Assembly (NCBI RefSeq): GCF_017591425.1
Contig: NW_024467106.1
Coordinates: forward strand, 19,582,501 to 19,646,500
DNA length: 64,000 nt
Direction: 5' to 3'
DNA from: Ochotona curzoniae
Lineage: Eukaryota > Chordata > Mammalia > Lagomorpha > Ochotonidae
Made by a program: the position numbers and the translations under genes. Under the pieces are notes generated by a model that worked only from the letters and a program-made list of their open reading frames with translations, was not told the DNA's origin and did not search any database. Below are positions 34,316 through 45,760 of this stretch, in pieces. Each line of letters opens with the position of its first letter. Position 1 is the first letter of the stretch.

Positions 34316-34589
34316 GAAGTCGGATGGTTCCCTCCCCCAGCACCTCCTGCCTCGGGCCCTGAATGGAATTACAAGCTAGGTGTGTTCTAAAAACCACTAA
34401 GGTTTAACTCTATCTTAGCTAGACTTGCTGAAGACCTGGAGACAAAACTTACTTACATGGGCTGCAAAATGCCATACATGTTTTTGCAAGCCCTTCTTAA
34501 TGGACCATAGTGAAGGGAAGCTTAGTCTGTATTAAGCATGAAGAAGATGAAACAGGGTACTAAGAGATGGCCTAGGAAAGCCAGGAAAC
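34316..34589. other. Short non-coding stretch
   Basis: Nothing recognised. Confidence 0.3.
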
Positions 34590-34725
34590 AGGAATCCAAA
34601 TGTTGGTTATGCTTTACAACCCCCATGTCTCAGTTTGCTCATCTGTAACAACAAAAACATCTGTCAATGGCAAGTCCTGCAGAGATCGTTGTGAGAGTTA
34701 AATACAGCAGTTCATATATGGCTCC
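34590..34725 (+). repeat. MIR fragment
   Basis: CATGTCTCAGTTTGCTCATC, TGTAACAACAAAAACATC and TCGTTGTGAGAGTTAAATAC correspond to the MIR 3' half (ctcagtttcctcatctgtaaaa ... gttgttgtgaggattaaa). Confidence 0.75.
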
Positions 34726-35944
34726 TAAAATAGGAACTGGCTGTAAATATTCATGATCAGGAAGTAGCTTAAACCCACAATAATCTCAAGAGGTCCTGCC
34801 CTTATAAAAAACTGAAACCACTGGAAAGGATAAAAATAAATATTTGTTCCCAAGTTACACCCCTCTGAAAGAAGCCTAATCATAATTTGTGGATGAAAAT
34901 GGGCATGTGAAAAGTTCAAGGTTTGTTCACTTATGCCCCTATTGTCTTCTGTCCTTCTCTGTTCATGTAAACCCTGTCCTTGGTTTGCACGCATTGTTCA
35001 TAAAACCTGTATTCGTCTGAGTGCCTGTAGCACTCAGCTGTGGGTTGCTTACTGCTAGCATTTTTCAAGCAGACCTTAAAAAGTATTATTTGCCACAATT
35101 CTACTTTGGTTCTATTCCACGGGCCACATCCAAATTGGTAGAAAACGACTGCTATAATACTAACAATAATTTAAAAAAAAGACAAAGGAGAACACAATAG
35201 GAGAAAGAGAAAATGCTGTTCTAGAATTTTGAGATTGAGAACTCACAGTAGCACAAGATGGCAAGTAGCGGCATTTGCAGTAAATCTCAAGGGGACTCTC
35301 ACAGCTGGAAAGACAGGTTTCTCTAGTAGATGCAGGCTCATGTCAATAAGCATCCTTGCTTCCCATCCATGACTCTGATCTGCAAAGCACATGGATGAGG
35401 GATGCTCTGGACCAGAAGCTACGGAGAACTGAAAGGTAGGAGGGAGAGAGGATATCTTACAGTGGAAGTACCAGCAATGTGGTAGAGTTAGAGGAGCCCA
35501 GGAAAGAGGCACCAAAGCTCCAGGGGCAAAAGGAAGAAGGTAAGGAGATCAAGGCTTTGCTTCCTTCCACCAGTCTTTCATCTATTTCTCTTCCTCCCCC
35601 AGCCTCCAGGTGGCACAGCTGCCCAGCACTGCTTGGTTGGGAACTGAAAGACTCAAAGGCTGCCCAGCAGGACTGGAGCAGTGGTGTCGCCAGCACCCTG
35701 CTGCACCCCTAGTGGTGGGCACTCAAGTCCATGTCTTGGTAGTAGGGCCACATACTCTCAAAACTTTCATGGGAGATGTTTCTACTTTAAGTTCTTGTTC
35801 TCTTTTCAAGTCCCAAGAAAGATTCACATTTGCAGAGCACACTGCAATCTCTAACACCTCATCTCAGACCCGCTTCCTAGGGATTTGCATACATTTGAAG
35901 CTAAAGACACAAATGGACAGGATGTGAATTCTAAATATAAACAC
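34726..35944. other. Non-coding stretch with only chance frames
   Basis: Sense and antisense frames at 35,243-35,927 overlap and have no splice context. No repeat was recognised. Confidence 0.35.
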
Positions 35945-36062
35945 CTAGACCAGGTTCATAACATCAGCACTACTGACATTTTGTCCAAGACAACTCTTTG
36001 CTGACGCTGTACTCCTGTTCTCAACTCAATAGATTGCAGGATCAGCCTGCCCCACTCTCTGA
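35945..36062. mobile_element. MER5-like (hAT-Charlie) fragment
   Basis: CAGCACTACTGACATTTTGTC, CAAGACAACTCTTTGCTGAC and AGATTGCAGGATCAGCCTGCC match the widespread MER5 phrase (ggcactattgacattttgggctgg...ttgtaggatgttttagcagca). Confidence 0.75.
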
Positions 36063-36182
36063 GGTGGACCACTGAGATCCCATCTGCCTGGTTCTAACCC
36101 TTGAGGCATGGCTGCCTTGATATTCCTAGCTGCCAGATCTTTCCTGTTCTCCTCCTCCAATTTCAGTCCTTACACTGTAACA

Positions 36183-36325
36183 AACACAAGGATCACTGAG
36201 AATTTTATTCAGATTCTCATTCAATAGCTTTGGGATGGAGCTCAGGATTTCCTAGTTTCCACATGTTTCGGGGTGATATGAATGCTGTGGGTCCCTGAAC
36301 CAAACTTTAAGCATTGGGTTAGTAA
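36183..36325. mobile_element. MER5-like (hAT-Charlie) fragment
   Basis: CAAGGATCACTGAGAATTTTA, TTCAGATTCTCATTCAATAGC, GGGTGATATGAATGCTGTGG, GTCCCTGAACCAAACTTTAAG. This matches the other common MER5A half (agaatcacctgg...gatgctgctggtcc...accacactttgag). Confidence 0.75.
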
Positions 36326-36432
36326 TGAAGAGGGAGCTCGGGAGGAAAGCTGACCAGCATTGTATCGCTGTGAGATTCTTGGCTGTTACAGAGCTTCCAA
36401 TTAGTTCAAAATCTTCATTTTGAAAGTGATGG

Positions 36433-36730
36433 TGGGCAACTGGCATTGTGGTACAGGAGGTAAGTTACGCAGCCGCTCGGGACGCCCACATTCCATATCA
36501 GAAAGGCCAAGCACCAGCCACTCTGTGTCTCTGATCCAGCTTCCTTCTAACACCTGGTAGGCGACAAATGATGGCACGAGTACTTAGTCTCCATCAGCCA
36601 CACAGGAGACCCCATGGTGTTCCTGGCTCAGTGTGGCCCAGTCCTAGCTGTTTGTCACAGTCGTCTGGGGAACCAACCAGTGGATGAACATCCCTGTCTC
36701 TTCTCACTGTGCTGCTTAAAAAAGCAAAAC
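36433..36730 (+). repeat. Old CSINE copy
   Basis: GGCAACTGGCATTGTGGTACAG head, GTTACGCAGCCGCTCGGGAC, CAGCTTCCTTCTAACACCTGG, CACAGGAGACCCCATGGTG, AACCAACCAGTGGATGAAC and CTCTTCTCACTGTGCTGC. Confidence 0.8.
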
Positions 36731-36737
36731 AATGGAA

Positions 36738-37045
36738 CAGGCAGGTGCTTGGTATAGTATTAAAGTACAACTAGAGATGCGTGCACCCCATATCAGAATA
36801 TCAGTTCCTGTGTCTACCCCCTGCTAATGCACAGTCCGGGAGACATCAGACCATAGCTCAAGTGGCTGGGTCCCTGCCACCCACGGGGGAGGCACCTCAC
36901 TGGAGTTCTGGCTCCTGGCTTCAACCCCATCCAGCACAGCAGCTGAGGGCATTTGGGGAGTGAAACAGAAGATGGAAGATCTCTGTCTGTCTCATTATCT
37001 CAATTATCTCATTGTCTTTCAAATAAAAGAAAAATAAAACATAAC
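36738..37045 (+). repeat. Old CSINE copy directly after another
   Basis: CAGGCAGGTGCTTGGTATAG head, CACCCCATATCAGAATATCAG, GGGGGAGGCACCTCACTGGAG, TTTGGGGAGTGAAACAGAAG, GTCTCATTATCTCAATTATC and a CAAATAAAAGAAAAATAAAAC tail. Head-to-tail with the copy ending at 36,730. Confidence 0.82.
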
Positions 37046-37496
37046 AAAAAACATTTAAAAACAAAATAAAATGAAGAAATGTGGTGATTGTGAAGATTAT
37101 GTAAGATAGTAGAGGAAAAGCACCCAACACTCAAAAACTGTTTTGTCTCTCTTTTCCCACTTGGCTTCTCCCATCACCATGCCCAGGAACCCTCAGCTTC
37201 AGGTATCCCCAGAAAAGAAAACTTAGTTCCCCTCTGAAAGCTGATTGGTTAGGTAAGTGTTTCCTTTCCTATTGTCATCCTAACAGCTTCTCTGCAGGCT
37301 GAACAGTAACACCTGCCAGCCACTGGAAGCTATGGATTGTTCTGATAATGAAGCACAGGATGAAAGGAATAGTTTACAACAATGTACTCATTGTGATTCC
37401 AGGGGAAAGAGGTGCCTTGACTGGCTGGCTCATGGCTGAGCTCCAAAGGAAAACAGACCCCAACACTGTGGATCGAACCTAAGTTTCCTACCAGGC
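37046..37496. other. Short non-coding stretch
   Basis: Nothing recognised. Confidence 0.3.
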
Positions 37497-37506
37497 TGCT
37501 CATTTT

Positions 37507-37833
37507 TTTTTAAAGATTTATTTATTTTATTGGAAAGGCAGATATACAAAGAGGAAGAGAGACAGAGAGGAAGATCTTCCATCCGATGATTCACTCCCCA
37601 AGTGGCCGCAACAGTCAGTGCTGCAAAAGCCAGGAGCCAGGAACTTCTTTCCGGGTCTCCCACGTGGGTGTAGGGTCCCAAGGCTTTGGGCCATCCTCCA
37701 CTGCTTTCCCAAGCCACAAGCAGGGAGCTGGATGGGAAGTGGAGCTGCCGGGATTAGAACCAGTGCCCATATGGGATCCCAGTGCATGCAAGGCAAGGAC
37801 CTTAACCATTATGCTATCACTCTGGGCCTGGGT
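37507..37833 (-). repeat. Young CSINE, reverse, with target duplication
   Basis: TTAAAGATTTATTTATTTTATT tail, GCAGATATACAAAGAGGAAG, TCCATCCGATGATTCACTCCC, GGTCTCCCACGTGGGTGTAGG, ATTAGAACCAGTGCCCATATG and a head complement ending GGGCC. TGCTCATTTT occurs before (37,497-37,506) and after (37,834-37,843). Confidence 0.96.
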
Positions 37834-37843
37834 TGCTCATTTT

Positions 37844-38744
37844 CCTCCCCAAAATGAGAGGTCTGCTTATCGCAACTGTGTCAGGAAAACGCTTGCTCGG
37901 CTTTATAGAGGAACTTATTCTGCCACAAAATATGACTTAGCCAAGCTGGACAGGACATTGGCCCATGGACCCTTTAACTCATGTACATAGAGAGCACTGG
38001 AATTCAGAGTTGTGGAATACCTAGCTTTTCCAGCAAAGCAACTGAGAATTATTCCTGTGGGAGCATCATTCCTGCACTCACCCTACACAGGAGAACAAAA
38101 CAATGGTGTCTTTCTCTGTGGAGGCTGTATCACAAAACTTGCAGGCATCGCTCCAAGCTTGTTTTCCCACCTCAAGTGATGTCACGAGTATGCAAGCTAA
38201 GACAGCCAGCCGCACCAGGAGAAGGACTGAACCAGTCAGCTAACCTTAACCACTGCCAGGGGGGTGCAGCTTGGTCTTCCTCACACCTTTGGCACACCTC
38301 AGGCAGCCCTCACCTCAGGCCGCCCCCACAGAGTTCTACCTTAGGGCCCAAAGCCAGGCTACTGCCCAGTAGAGGAGTAGGTGCCTGTCCCTCGCTTGCC
38401 ACTGCCTCACAGATGGTGCTGTCCAGGACACAGTCTCAGCCACAGGAAGCCTAGCTCAGCCCCCCCACCCCCATCTCAGAGGATCACCACACACATTCTA
38501 GAAATGGTGAGAAGGTATGGTTGGGACAGCCAGCTAAGGAGCCCTCCCTCTGCAGTGAGGAGTGGATGGCAGCACCGCGGACACAGTCTTTCAACCCACA
38601 AGAGACTAAAGTCCTAGCAAAGTTCCTTCTAAATCCAACACCCCATCCAACTCAGGGTACCCTGAGCACTGGTGGGGAAACTTCCAGCTCAGCCCTGTTT
38701 ATCCTTACCTGGTACAAGCAGCATCTTTGTCCAGCCCCCCTGCT
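37844..38744. other. Non-coding stretch with a long chance frame
   Basis: A 157-codon plus frame spans 37,981-38,454. It is open but low in recognisable motif content, has no splice pair, and is overlapped by other frames. Not annotated as coding. Confidence 0.35.
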
Positions 38745-38845
38745 GTGGTCTGAATGCGTCTGCCACTCCTCCAAATTCATATGCTGAAACCTAATCCCCC
38801 ACGTGAGGGATACAGGAAGCAGGGCTTTTGAATGGTCAAGTACTC
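38745..38845 (+). repeat. MaLR-like LTR fragment
   Basis: TGTGGTCTGAATGCGTCTGCC, CTCCAAATTCATATGCTGAA and ACCTAATCCCCCACGTGAGG match a common mammalian LTR phrase (tggtttgaatgtgtccccc..aaattcatatgttgaaac). Short LTR remnant with no coding content. Confidence 0.65.
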
Positions 38846-39435
38846 ACTAGTCCTGTATAGCAACCTAGGGGGCTTTTCTGAGCAGAAGGCTCCAGCTGAA
38901 GGAGACTGCGTTCCAGACCCAGGGCAGGTAGGTCAGCATCAACTGCTGGCCCAAGGCACATCTCCCCACCTCTGACATGAGGACAAAGATGCCCATGTGG
39001 TTGGCAGGAGGTATTCAGTGTCCACCACTGGCTTGTGTGCTACGGTTGCAGGTTCTCAAGTGGCATCCCCAGGAGTGGCCAGCTGTAGTCAGGCTGCTCC
39101 CCGATATACCATCCTGGGGCCAAATTCAGACACCAGGGCTGACAAAATCCTACACCCCAGCATACTAGGCAGAACCCTGGGAAATGCGACCTTCAGTGCA
39201 GGAGGGTCAAGGGCCTTAAGTAGACACTTGCAGGCCTTAGGGGCTGGGAGGGCAGTCCCCCTTCCAGAGGCCTTCTGATGGGGGACTTTCCTCCCAGCAG
39301 AAACAGCTGAATAGCAATCTTTTCACAGACGCACCACAAACCAGGTCAGGTGTCAGGGCTCTCTGCTTGTGAATCCTCCTGCTTGTGAATCCCCCAGCCA
39401 CTTTTTACAACTGACTCACTTCCTTAAAGGTAGTT
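38846..39435. other. Non-coding stretch, nothing specific
   Basis: Two overlapping plus frames (38,977-39,278) without splice context. CTCTGCTTGTGAATCC is followed by a near copy (CCTGCTTGTGAATCC) at about 39,360-39,395. Confidence 0.3.
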
Positions 39436-39760
39436 TTGGGGCCCCTGTTGTGGCCTAAGTCACAGCCTACCTACAGTGTGAGTGTTCATATGGACGTCAG
39501 TTCTTGTTCAGGCTACTCTACTTCCCCCAGGTGTTCTAAAGAACCTGGGAAAGCAGTGGAAGATGGTCCAAGACCTTGGACCCCAGTATCCATCCACATG
39601 AGAAACCTGGCTGAAGCTCCTGCCTCCTGCTTTGGCCTGGCCCAGCCCTGTCCACTGTGGCCACTGGGGAGTGGACCAGTGCATGGAAGATGTCTTTGTC
39701 TCTGTACCTCTCCCCCAACCACACCTCTCAATAACTCTGCCTTCCAAATAAACTGAAAAA
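39436..39760 (+). repeat. CSINE copy
   Basis: TTTGGGGCCCCTGTTGTGGCC head, GTGAGTGTTCATATGGACGTC, GAACCTGGGAAAGCAGTGGAA, CCAGTGCATGGAAGATGTC and a CTGCCTTCCAAATAAACTG tail. Confidence 0.85.
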
Positions 39761-41294
39761 AGGAAGAGTACAGGTTCATCCTGGTCTGAAGTCAGAGCCC
39801 CTCTCCCATTAGGTGGAGAGGCTTGGGAGTAGAGCTGAAGGATACCTTTTCACAGGTATTTGTTTAAAAAGAATGACTAACATGACTGAAAACTAACTCA
39901 AAGCAATGCCTCTGCAGTGTGCCCCTCACTGTGGCGTCCATCAGGATCCACTACAAACCCCCGGTACTTAAACACAGGCCCCTCTGGAAGCCATGTTTGA
40001 GTCCAGCCCTCGTGGCAAATTGTCCCTTTATACATCTGCTCATACCCTTGGAAAACAACAAACTCATTAGGGCTGATGAGCAAGCTTGCAGTTCTTCCAC
40101 CGGCCCCCAGCACACTGAGCTCATTGAGTGAGCCCAAAGCCCAGGGTCCTGAGAACTGGTGTCCACTGGCCCAATGAGAAGTGATTTTCAACTTATTCAA
40201 AGTGTACAACAGGGAACCCACTCAGAATAATGCAAGAAGGAACCACAGTGCTACGTGCTTCAGAAATAAGGAAGAAGAGGATGGCAGCCAGACATCCATC
40301 ATCACATGAACAAGAGCCGACTTGGAGAGAGGACAGGGTGGTCAGGCTTGGGCAGTCCATGTGCTTATCTAAGCTCCCAGTCCTGATGAGGATGAACAAT
40401 GGATATGCTGCACCTTGCTGGCATTTTCAACACAAATTCCAAGAACTGTTCACCAGCTGCATCTCACCGATGCTTCCACAAATGGCTTATGTGACCCAGA
40501 TTTGAAGTTACACAGGGTTTCTTTTTCTCGTTTTTACAAATGAGTGCACTAAAATTCCGTTTATGTGCCAAACTTGAGATCTTACAGAGAACTTGGCTCA
40601 GGCACAGATGCCACGGTTCTGAGTAACTGGGTGTTTCTACACCTGTGCTTTGGCTCTGCTCCAATCAAGCATCAAATCCCATTACAAAGCCACACCTAAA
40701 AATAGCTTTCTCCACCGGAGTTCCCTTCCCTGTCATTCACACCATCATCACATCAATCAGCATGGGGATCCTCCCAAGACCTGGCAGACAAAACAAACCA
40801 AACAGCCCCACCCTGTAAATCCAACACCTCATCCCACTTCCCTTCTGTCTGGATGAACTCTCCAGCAGCAGCCTCCTCCACGAGGCAGCTCTGTCAGTTG
40901 TAGGGCTCTGGTCACCCAGACTGCCACCAAGATGAAACACATTCCCACCATGGGTCTCCTGATCCCACTCAGACATGCCTGCAACACCCAGTGGTCCTGC
41001 TGGTCCTGGATGGGAGATGGAAGCTCTGCAGGCCTGTGCCTGGTCTTTACTTGCACAGGACGACTGAAAGGAAAGAGAGTAAGTTGGGGACCGGGGATGC
41101 TCTCAGTTCCTCCTCTTCCGTGCTTCCTCCATCTCAACAGAAAGAAAAAGTCCCGTTACTGAACCCTGAAGAAAATACACAGATGTTATAGGAAGGGAGA
41201 AGCTTGCTCATTTTCTTTTTCTAGCATTCCACAGAGTGGGGCAAAGGGCAGCAGCAAATTAACTGGTTTGAGGGTTTAGTTTCTAAAAACCCAG
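39761..41294. other. Non-coding stretch with only chance frames
   Basis: Many sense and antisense frames of 66-107 codons (39,898-41,191). No splice pair, repeat or domain was recognised. Confidence 0.35.
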
Positions 41295-41548
41295 CCTTGG
41301 GAGGGTGTGTGCAGCAGCAGTCCATGGCATGGGAGTGCCAGGGTTTGAGCCCAGCAGGTGATGGCTCAGGTAGGCAGTGGAGATCCTGCCACCCATGCCC
41401 AATAGACACAGACCGTGTTCTGGGCTCCTGGCCTCAGCATGGCCTAGCCCCAGCTACTGCAGGCACTTGGGGTGTGGACCAGCAGATGGAAGATATCTCT
41501 CTTGTTTCTTCTTCCCTGTCACTCTGCCTTCCAAATAAAAAAAAATCT
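41295..41548 (+). repeat. Old CSINE copy, internally shortened
   Basis: CATGGGAGTGCCAGGGTTTGAG, TCAGGTAGGCAGTGGAGATCC, CTGGGCTCCTGGCCTCAGC, CTGCAGGCACTTGGGGTGTGG, CAGCAGATGGAAGATATCTC and a CTGCCTTCCAAATAAAAAA tail. The head is degraded. Confidence 0.75.
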
Positions 41549-41610
41549 GCACACACCCCTCATTAAGTAACTTACAATAAGTAAAATAAAATGTTAAAAC
41601 TCCAACTGTA

Positions 41611-41934
41611 GGGCCCGGCGCGGTGGCACAGTGGTTAAGTCCTCGCCTTGCACGCCCGGGATCCCATATGGGCGCCGGTTCTATCCCGGCGGCCCCGCTT
41701 CCCTTCCAGCTCCCTGCCTGTGGCCCGGGAAAGCAGTTGAGGACGGCCCAAAGCTTTGGGACCCTGCACCCGCATGGGAGACCCAGAAGAAGCTCCTGGC
41801 TTCGGATCGGCATAGCATCAGCCGTTGCGCTCACTTGCGGAGTGAATCGTCGGATGGAAGATCTTCCTCTCTGTCTCTCCTCTCTGTATATCCGCCTTTC
41901 CAATAAAAACATAATAAAAATAAATCTTTTTAAA
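41611..41934 (+). repeat. Young full-length CSINE with perfect target duplication
   Basis: Starts GGGCCCGGCGCGGTGGCACAG, keeps CACGCCCGGGATCCCATATG and GTTCTATCCCGGCGGCCCCG, and ends in A-rich tail. AAAACTCCAACTGTA lies immediately upstream (41,596-41,610) and is repeated after the tail (about 41,937-41,951). The nick site reads TT|AAAA, the L1 endonuclease preference. Confidence 0.98.
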
Positions 41935-41951
41935 AAAAAACTCCAACTGTA

Positions 41952-42879
41952 GATCGTTGTATTACTTAGTATACTCCATGTCTTAAGTATTTCCGCTAAT
42001 CAAGTACTGCCAAGTCACAAAACTCCAGCTTTTCCTTTAAGTGAAAATTAAGAATTTCCTTTGTAGTACAGATTGATATGATTTCAACTTTTCCTATAAC
42101 GCATTCTGGAAAAACATGATTGAAGGGTGAATGCCCAATTTGAACAGTAGTCTTAGCATGTTCTTAAAAGGGATTATCTAACAAAACAATAGAAAGCAAA
42201 CAGTGACTGGGGCTATTTCACCCCAGTCCCATGCTAACCCATTACTGACTTCTTGCTGACTTTAGGCCAATGCCACCTAAATACTGCTGGGTGAGGTTCA
42301 GGTGTCAGGGGAACAGGATTTGGAGGTTTGTCTTTTGGGGGGTTTTTTGTTTGATTTTTCAGCTTTATGCAGAAAAAAAAAATTGGTCTTTGGGTGGGTG
42401 TTAAGTTTGCACAGTACCAAGAAAACACATAATTTTCTATTAAAACTTAACATGTTGAACCTACTAAGTATATTAATCAATTACTCCAGACTTCTAGTAG
42501 CTGGCACAGGAACTCGGATCAATAATTTAATCAGAAGGTGACTCTCAACAATGCTCAAGATAAAAGACCGACCATTCCAGAAGCCGATTCAAGATACAGC
42601 ATCAGTTGAACCCGTGTTGAGACACGTATACTAAACATCACATGCCTGATCACAAAGTAAACTTCAGCATGCTCCTGTCTCAACTGTTTAAATCCTTCAG
42701 CATTCACTCCTCACTGTCCTGGGCAGCAGAGACTGTCAATAACACGGGAGATGGATATCTAGGACACAAGTATTTTAAAGACTCCTACCCAATCTACAAG
42801 GGCAGTATCTGGACCACAATGAAAATCACTAGTAAATCCAAAGTGCTAGCATTTTAAAGAAAGTGACGTTTAGGGAGGG
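41952..42879. other. AT-rich non-coding stretch
   Basis: Nothing recognised, apart from a T- and G-rich run at 42,325-42,360 and poly(A) at 42,372-42,381. Confidence 0.35.
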
Positions 42880-43112
42880 GTGGGATGCCTGAATCCTACC
42901 TTGGAGCATCTAGATTGGAGCTTCCTATTGACTGGCACCCCACTCCCTCTACCTCCTCCCCTCCCTCCCCACCCCCTGCTGAAGGACTGGAGTTTCCATC
43001 TGCCCAGTCCTGGCTGCTGCGGCCATCAGGGAGCAAACCTGCAGATGGGAGGCTGCTCGCTCTCATGCTCTCTCTCTCTCTCTGCCTTTCATATACAATG
43101 AAAATAAGTAAG
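42880..43112 (+). repeat. Old CSINE copy, internally deleted
   Basis: GGGGTGGGATGCCTGAATCC, CAGTCCTGGCTGCTGCGGCC, ATCAGGGAGCAAACCTGCAG and CTCTCTCTGCCTTTCATATAC. A CT-rich run sits at 43,066-43,083, and the middle contains a CCTCCCCTCCCTCCCC tract. Confidence 0.7.
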
Positions 43113-43899
43113 TAAAGTATATATATCCTCACCAGGGCCACTCGAAACCCTACTGGAAATGGAATTAAATGACAATTATTTTTTTAAAGGCAACAAAGTT
43201 TTAGGGGGAAAAAAAAACCAAGTCGGTGGATTCCAATCCCTTCAGTTGATTAAACTAAGACAATAACGTGCATGGCCTCAGTGGCCCCAGGTCCTACAGC
43301 TCTGAGTCAGAAGGCGCCACCACTTTGGAAAGGGAAATGTATTCTGACAACATCGCTCTGAACTCCCCAAGCAGGAGCAGTGCCAACCACCATGCCACAG
43401 CTATGACATAATGGGGCTTGCAAAGTGTTTGTCCCATCTCAGGACCCAGCCATCCCTCTCGCCCAGCATCCTAGCACCCCAAAAAAATGGAGGAGAAGGA
43501 GTCTCTTGGGACCAGGAGACCCAGGCACTAACAGTTTTGTCTGTCCTAGCTAGAGACTCATTTTGTTGACACATTCGAAAATAACTGCAAGACCCACAGA
43601 ATTTGTGGGGTGCCCACACCCAAATGAGATGATGCCCTTTTTAAGGGAAGGACCAAAACCGAGGAGGGGAGCTGGCAGGGAGGGACAAGCTGTTTGCAAC
43701 CTGCTCATTTAGTGCAAGTCTTTGCGTTTAAAAGAAACAGTCACCACGTGACTGGGAACTCTTAGAGTCCTAGATAGCTGCCTAATGAAGAGAAACAAGG
43801 GGTGATTAATTAAATCGGAGACAGTTCCAGCAAGGAAAGCACGGCGTTCAACAAAGACGGGGAACAAAACCCCGGGGATCACTATGGCAAATGGGTTTG
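43113..43899. other. Non-coding stretch upstream of the CpG island
   Basis: No repeat was recognised. An E-box of USF/TFEB type (CACGTGAC) sits at 43,745-43,752. The TTAATTAA-containing block at 43,803-43,815 follows. The stretch could be proximal regulatory DNA. Confidence 0.35.
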
Positions 43900-45760
43900 C
43901 ACTTTATTCAGCCTCCACGCGTCGGGGAAAGGGTGCTTCCCCAGTAAATTCATTTTGGTCACAGATTTCAAAGATGTTATCAGAGGGTCCCACATCTGTA
44001 TATGCTCGGCGCCAGCAGGGTCGCCTTTCAAAGATAAATACATTAAAAAGCTAGCTCTCATCCTGGACGCTGAACTTCAACGCTGCTACCGGGAAGCGCA
44101 TCCATTTATCCAACTCTGCCTGGCCAGGCACGCCGGGATAACCCTCGCCAGGAGAGTGGGGCAGCCACGCCGCGCGCAGCTCGGCCTTCCGTTCTCACCC
44201 GGCCACCAACGCCAGCCCTCCTCGGTTTCGATTCTGCCTCCTCCGCCTCTCTAGAATTTCTGAGTGTCCTTCGCTCTCATCTCCACGGACAAGACAGGCA
44301 CGCCTGGCCCAGCGCGATCCCTCCCCACGCCCCCCACCCACATACACACGCACCCCAAGGTCCAGCTCTTCCATCCTCCAGAGTGGCCCAAGAAGGACCC
44401 CGAGAGACATTCCCCAGACTTTATCCCTATGATAAAACATCAGAGCATTAACACGGTGGTCCCAGCCTTGGCTAAACTTCCTGGTCCCGCTCGGACCGGA
44501 CCGAACGGGATTCGCCGCGCTCTCTGACCCCGCCGCAGAACTGCTGCTTCTCCGCCGGCATCACCTGCCGAGCTCGGCTACCCGGACCTTGGCCACAAAG
44601 ACTCCGAGAAGCCGGCCTCAGTCACCCTACGAAGATCCTGACTTCCAAAAATGCCACCCCAGGGAGCAGGGCAGCGGCTTCCGCGGGAACCCGCGGCTCC
44701 ATCCCCCGAGGTCCAGGGGGCTGGAAAGAAGGCCACCTCCACCGTTGGAGGTCCCTGCTTTTCCAGTACAGTCCGGAGGGTGGTGGCGGGGACTAGGTAG
44801 ACCTAAGTATCTTTTACACATTAATAAGTACTGAACAAACTCATAAATTCAAGTCCACATGGCCACAACCCTGCCAGCCAATCCACTAGGCAAAAATCAT
44901 TTTTAAAAAGTTCTTTAAAATAAAGCCCGTGACGCCTCCGCCGACCCCCAAGTCCTCCAGTCAGGAGCCAGCCGCGTCCCAACGTTGGGGAAAATCACCC
45001 CATGGCCCACACCCACCTCCGAAGGCCGGCTCCGCTCCAGCGCCGCGCGGCCGCCGCCTCGGGCTCGGCTCGTCCGGGAGACACCGGGCCAAGACGCGCG
45101 GCAGCCCCGGGCTGGGGCCAGCGCATCTGCGGGGCGCGGCGGCGGCCGAGCGCGCTGGAGGGCCGCCAGTCCCGCCCGCCGGCGCCCGTGCCCGCCCCGT
45201 CCCCGCCCCACTGGGCCCCGCCGGCGGCCGGCCCTCGCGCCGCCTCAGCGCCTCCCCGCCCAGCCACCCACCTCGTAGCCTGAGGAGCGAAAGAGCCCAC
45301 GCGCGAACGTGAGGGATGCGAGCACCCAGGGGTGGGAGGAGGGCTGGAGCGCTGGCCGAGCGAGGGTAACGGAGTGTCCCGGCACGTGGACGCGGGGTCG
45401 CGGGGTCGCGGCCGGGTGGGCGTGCCGGCGTGGCCGCGGCTGCGCGGGAGAGGGCCTGTGGGAGAGGGGGCGCGCCCGAAGCTGCCGGAGCACGCGCCTC
45501 ACTCTGTCGCCGGGTGAGTCCTGCCGGCACCGGTGGGAAAAGGCTTCTTGGTGACCGTCACGACGTCCCCGGGTTGGGGGAGAGGGCTGCCCTTCCTGCG
45601 AGCCTTGGGCCCGAGTGTGGACAGAGATGCTTCCAGAACACCGGCTGGCCCCAGGTGTGGCAGGCAGCCGGCGCGTGTGCTAACAAAGCTTCCTGTGGGG
45701 AAGCAGGCAGCTGAACCGCGGTGTGGGGCTCCATTAGGCAGCCGGCCAGCCCTCCCTCAT
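43900..45760. promoter_or_regulatory. CpG island with probable promoter (core 44,930-45,560)
   Basis: This is the only CpG-dense, GC-rich stretch in the window that is not a transposon. The core at 44,930-45,560 contains GC boxes (CCCGCCCC near 45,180-45,205) and no repeat. A clean plus-strand donor, CGG|GTGAGTCC, lies at 45,513/45,514. Minus-strand donor-like sites GAG|GTGGGT end at 45,272 and 45,017. An E-box CACGTG is at 45,383-45,388. Long frames in all directions here (up to 189 codons, minus 44,961-45,530) are the usual result of few stop codons in GC-rich DNA and are made of Ala/Arg/Pro/Gly. The island very probably drives a 5' exon, perhaps in both directions. The minus direction would connect to the candidate exon at 15.9-16.0 kb. 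No TATA box was seen, as is typical for such promoters. Confidence 0.8.

Noticed and set aside
37981..38454. 157-codon plus-strand frame
   Set aside because: No splice pair, no recognisable domain, and other frames overlap it.
44961..45530. 189-codon minus-strand frame in the CpG island, plus several overlapping 80-130 codon frames
   Set aside because: GC-rich DNA has few stop codons, the products are Ala/Arg/Pro/Gly-rich on every frame, and none has a known motif. Treated as promoter or 5' exon DNA.
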